DNA from: Planobispora rosea
Lineage (GTDB): Bacteria; Actinomycetota; Actinomycetes; Streptosporangiales; Streptosporangiaceae
Assembly: GCF_014648175.1 (NCBI RefSeq)
Contig: NZ_BMQP01000019.1
Coordinates: forward strand, 62,001-126,000
Reading direction: 5' to 3'
Length of the DNA: 64,000 bases
This document shows positions 63,101 through 64,000 of the stretch, one piece after another (within the stretch, counting starts at the first letter, position 1; each line of letters starts with the position of its first letter). The translations under genes and the position numbers were made by a program. The notes beneath the pieces were generated by a model. That model worked only from the letters and a program-made list of their open reading frames with translations, made no database searches and had not been told where the DNA came from.

Positions 63101-64000
63101 TCTCGCGGTCGAACAGCGCGGTGGCGTAGTCGAGCACGCCGGACAGGCCGCCGGCCGCGGTCTCCTCGAAGTGCAGGTTGAGGTCGAACTTGGCGACCGC
63201 GCTGCGCGTCGTCAGCGTCTCGGCGGTCAGCACGCCGTAGTCGCCCTCGCCGGACTCCTCGTTGTGCAGGCCGAACATCACCTGGAAGAGCGGGTTGCGC
63301 GACATGTCGCGGTCGGGTTCGAGATCGTCGACGAGCCGTTCGAACGGCAGCTCCTGGTGGTCGAGCGCGTCGAGCACGGCCGTCCTGGTCTGGCCGAGCA
63401 GCGCGGCGAACGACGGGTCGCCGCGCCACGTCCCCCGGATGACCAGCGTGTTCACCGTGAACCCGATCATCCTTTCCAGCTCGGGCAGCGTGCGGCCGGC
63501 GACCGGGGTGCCGATCGCGATGTCCCGCTGGCCGGTGTAGCGCGACAGCAGCACCTGGAACGCGGTGAGCAGCACCATGAACAGGGTCGCCTGGTGGTCG
63601 CGGCCGGCCTGGCGCAGCCGTTCGGTGAGGCCGGGCGGCACGGTGAACTCCACCTTCGCGCCGGCCCAGTCCCGCACGGCGGGCCGCGGCCGGTCGGTGG
63701 GCAGGTCGAGGGCGGGCAGCCCGGCCAGCCGGGTGTGCCAGTAGGCCAGCTCGCGGTCGAGCAGCGGCCCGCCCGCGAGGCGTTCACGCTGCCAGACGGC
63801 GTAGTCGCCGTACTGGACGGGCAGCGGCGGCAGGGCGGCGGCCGGGTCGGGCTCGCCGAGGGCGTACCCCAGGTAGAGGGCGGGCCACTCCGCGTCGATG
63901 ACACCGAGCGACCAGCCGTCGAAGGCGATGTGGTGGTAGACGGTGATCATGACGTGGTCGCCGGGGCCGAGGGTGCCGAGCCAGACGCGCACCGGCCACT
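57183..64000 (-). CDS. Nonribosomal peptide synthetase, C-terminal part, C-A-T-C-A-T-TE
   Basis: The gene enters from the right edge and ends here; about 2270 residues are seen. Domains in order, counted from the edge: C1 (to about 325, HHIAFDG), A1 (345-835), T1 (870-940, GGDSL), C2 (970-1385, HHVIVEG), A2 (1440-1905), T2 (1935-2000, GGHSL) and TE (2020-2265, AWSSGS). The pocket residues read by hand give D-F-W-N-V-G-M-V-H-K for A1, a threonine code, and D-L-T-K-I-G-E-V-A-K for A2, closest to asparagine. The TE should release the finished peptide. T1 has the GGDS form often seen before epimerising or D-specific partners, and C2 has Glu in place of the motif Asp. Confidence 0.92.
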   Translation of the reverse strand, partial: WPVRVWLGTLGPGDHVMITVYHHIAFDGWSLGVIDAEWPALYLGYALGEPDPAAALPPLPVQYGDYAVWQRERLAGGPLLDRELAYWHTRLAGLPALDLPTDRPRPAVRDWAGAKVEFTVPPGLTERLRQAGRDHQATLFMVLLTAFQVLLSRYTGQRDIAIGTPVAGRTLPELERMIGFTVNTLVIRGTWRGDPSFAALLGQTRTAVLDALDHQELPFERLVDDLEPDRDMSRNPLFQVMFGLHNEESGEGDYGVLTAETLTTRSAVAKFDLNLHFEETAAGGLSGVLDYATALFDRETAERLVVHLRRVLDAVAAGPARPISAFALTGPDDPVTAPPQARAGAEPVVDRVERRARSHPADVALTAWTDAAPAGPGTGPGAGGGRVTLTYADLDREADRLAWRLREAGVGPEQRVAVCLPRGPGLVPAHLAVWKAGGAYVPLDPAHPDARLHDILSDSGAAVLITDAGLAGRFEEVAADPAGEPGGVRLLLTGEREEEAGGRATGRTGPPPRDTGPDGLAYVIYTSGSTGRPKGVAVTHRNLARLLAATEQGFRFGADDVWTCFHSAAFDFSVWEIWGALATGGRVVIVPHDVSRSPDEFLDLLCAERVTVLNQTPSAFSGLVAAAGRGDPGLAGLALRLVVFGGERLATASLAPWFDRFGPDGPELVNMYGITETTVHATAHRVEAVEDGEGSRIGRPLDDLSAVVFDCYGDPAPPGVAGEIRIGGGGVARGYLGRPALTAERFVPDPYGPPGSRAYRSGDRARSRADGTLEFLGRLDDQITLRGHRIEPGEVESVLTRHPAVREAAVTVRDGRLVAYVTTDGTGTALDAAGLRAHCARALPAYMVPGVCVRVDGLPLTPNGKTDRRALPDADPVEAPAGPAGAPRTRTEALMIECWSRALGRAGSGAGVGVDEDFFEMGGDSLRAVALVGDLRAAGFDVSVRDLFERRTPARLAALADERPAAEQAPPVAPFALLPADDVARLPAGTADAYPLSQIQAGMVYQTLLHPERGYYHDVFAFVVRDDRPFDEDALRAAAAAAVRRHENLRTYVDLASYSVPIQIVRHDAELPIEVEDLRGRTPEEIAAAVGRRVAAERDRFLDLSEPPLMRLHVQIEADDRWRLWTTLHHVIVEGWSHHRLLMELVDDYRAVARGLRPAAPAPAAVRHADFVAAELAALDSPQDQAYWADVLGRYERWAVPDDWGDPAATGEIDRIHVDLLGAYEGLLRLASAAGVPLKSVLLAAHLKVLSAFTGDVAFHTGLLCDARPEAAGADRVTGMFLNMVPFPFELRASTWRDLVREVFATEVALWPHRRFPLPEMRRRWGGGADLLPAFFNYLDFHVVDTEVVDLMESIGEGDNEFPLTVVTLGGTLTLTTHRRVVSRRSAARLAEMYRLVIASMAADPAGDALALPIGDALALPIGGASPQRLPAPETPERLPVPETIATRAGEAPGAAAVTGAGPPLTLGGLDRLARQAAGRLAEAGAGPERVVGVRLARGPELIITLLGVWYSGAAYLPLDPSWPDRRITGLLADARATILVTDAPVLPEIPGAAPPDVTVITPADWTDAPAVRPASIDPDTLAYVVFTSGSTGRPKGVEVTHRNLSGYLRHAAGRGSSPLLASSAYDLAVTALFAPLMTGGRVHLLPEHADPADLGRLIGDGGPYGFVKLTPSHLDVLSRTWPRDAAPPARDVAGTWIVGGETLTTALARRWLAVAPGTTVVNEYGPTEATVACTVHPVDPQRDPPGERVPVGRAMPGAEVRVLDRWFEPRPAGVPGEVMIAGTGVARGYRGRPALTAERFVPDPYGPPGSRMYRSGDLGRVLDSGDLDLLGRVDDQVKIRGHRVEPGETAAVLAAHPTVLDAVVIPSDGRLVAYAVPAGQPFAEDDLLAWLRERLPAPLVPWRIVEIAVVPVTAGGKLDRAALPPPEPPARTREPSPPATPTEIGIAEIWRSAFGREEIDAEDDFFDLGGHSLLMLRVVGLAAERGLPLRAADILELRTVRAIGHRIDTAGTDQASLFWLRGGTREPLITVHPAGGSSHWYLPLAERMETPVAAFTVPGLESADDIGTLAGHYVAQLPPARRHHLFAWSSGSVIAWEMAARLTALGRPPARLTLADPMSDIPGSDVGEETFDLLEALLREPGGNRLARAMTGHRARRLLSDLGVTASRDDFAALGAELSLWRALDRATAAYRFAPLPVPVVLVASDDCAGGRHSVTGHQPYPVYLARWRELAGGGLTVRRLGCTHRGVFNPPYVDTLARIANEVITHDVH

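Overview
The window is very GC-rich chromosomal DNA (third codon positions are almost always G or C, GTG starts are common) from a high-GC actinobacterium. The EF-G2 paralogue, actinobacterial-type DapD, thrS, HIT and Asp23 genes, the many small regulators and a large NRPS fit a developmentally complex actinomycete; a Streptosporangiales-like host is a reasonable guess that the sequence alone does not prove. No rRNA, intact tRNA, CRISPR array, transposase, integrase or capsid gene was seen, and no stretch longer than about 300 bases lacks a gene.

Layout. 1-8473 holds chromosomal genes: EF-G2 (cut by the left edge), a GHL10-type glycosidase, a TetR regulator divergent from a DUF2867 gene across a triple operator, a large membrane protein, a HIT protein and an Asp23 protein. 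8507-29568 is one minus-strand gene cluster, read right to left, for a phage-tail-like contractile injection system: terminator candidate, sheath, tube, gp26-like chaperone with a probable -1 frameshift extension, three large hydrophobic proteins in the tape-measure slot, a CIS_tube-family protein, a LysM protein, hub, spike, proline-rich tip candidate, gp25, baseplate J, tail protein I, a DUF6519-like protein, and a fibre with eleven PASTA-like repeats. It lies between HIT and thrS, genes that are neighbours in many actinobacteria, so it looks like an old insertion into that pair. No AAA+ ATPase was found in it.

29577-53054 is accessory and housekeeping DNA: a CDF metal exporter and ArsR sensor, thrS, dapD, small enzymes and regulators, a two-component system divergent from an ABC exporter (ATPase plus FtsX-type permease), a bile-acid symporter-family protein, a DUF4394 secreted protein, an MBL hydrolase with a flavin monooxygenase, an NAD-dependent DNA ligase, a GAF-PAS kinase-like protein lacking its phospho-accepting histidine, and a haloalkane dehalogenase-like enzyme.

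53214-64000 is a tightly coupled minus-strand biosynthetic operon entering from the right edge: a multimodular NRPS (predicted Thr then Asn-like, ending in a thioesterase), an ornithine-carbamoyltransferase paralogue with an altered substrate motif, an M20 amidohydrolase and an ABC-2 exporter. These genes overlap or nearly touch, which suggests one pathway making and exporting a small, perhaps ureido-containing, peptide.

The most unusual signals are the U_UUU_UUA frameshift site in the injection-system chaperone, the internally duplicated proline-rich protein in the spike-tip position, the three-part tape-measure slot, and the PASTA fibre that hints at a peptidoglycan target.
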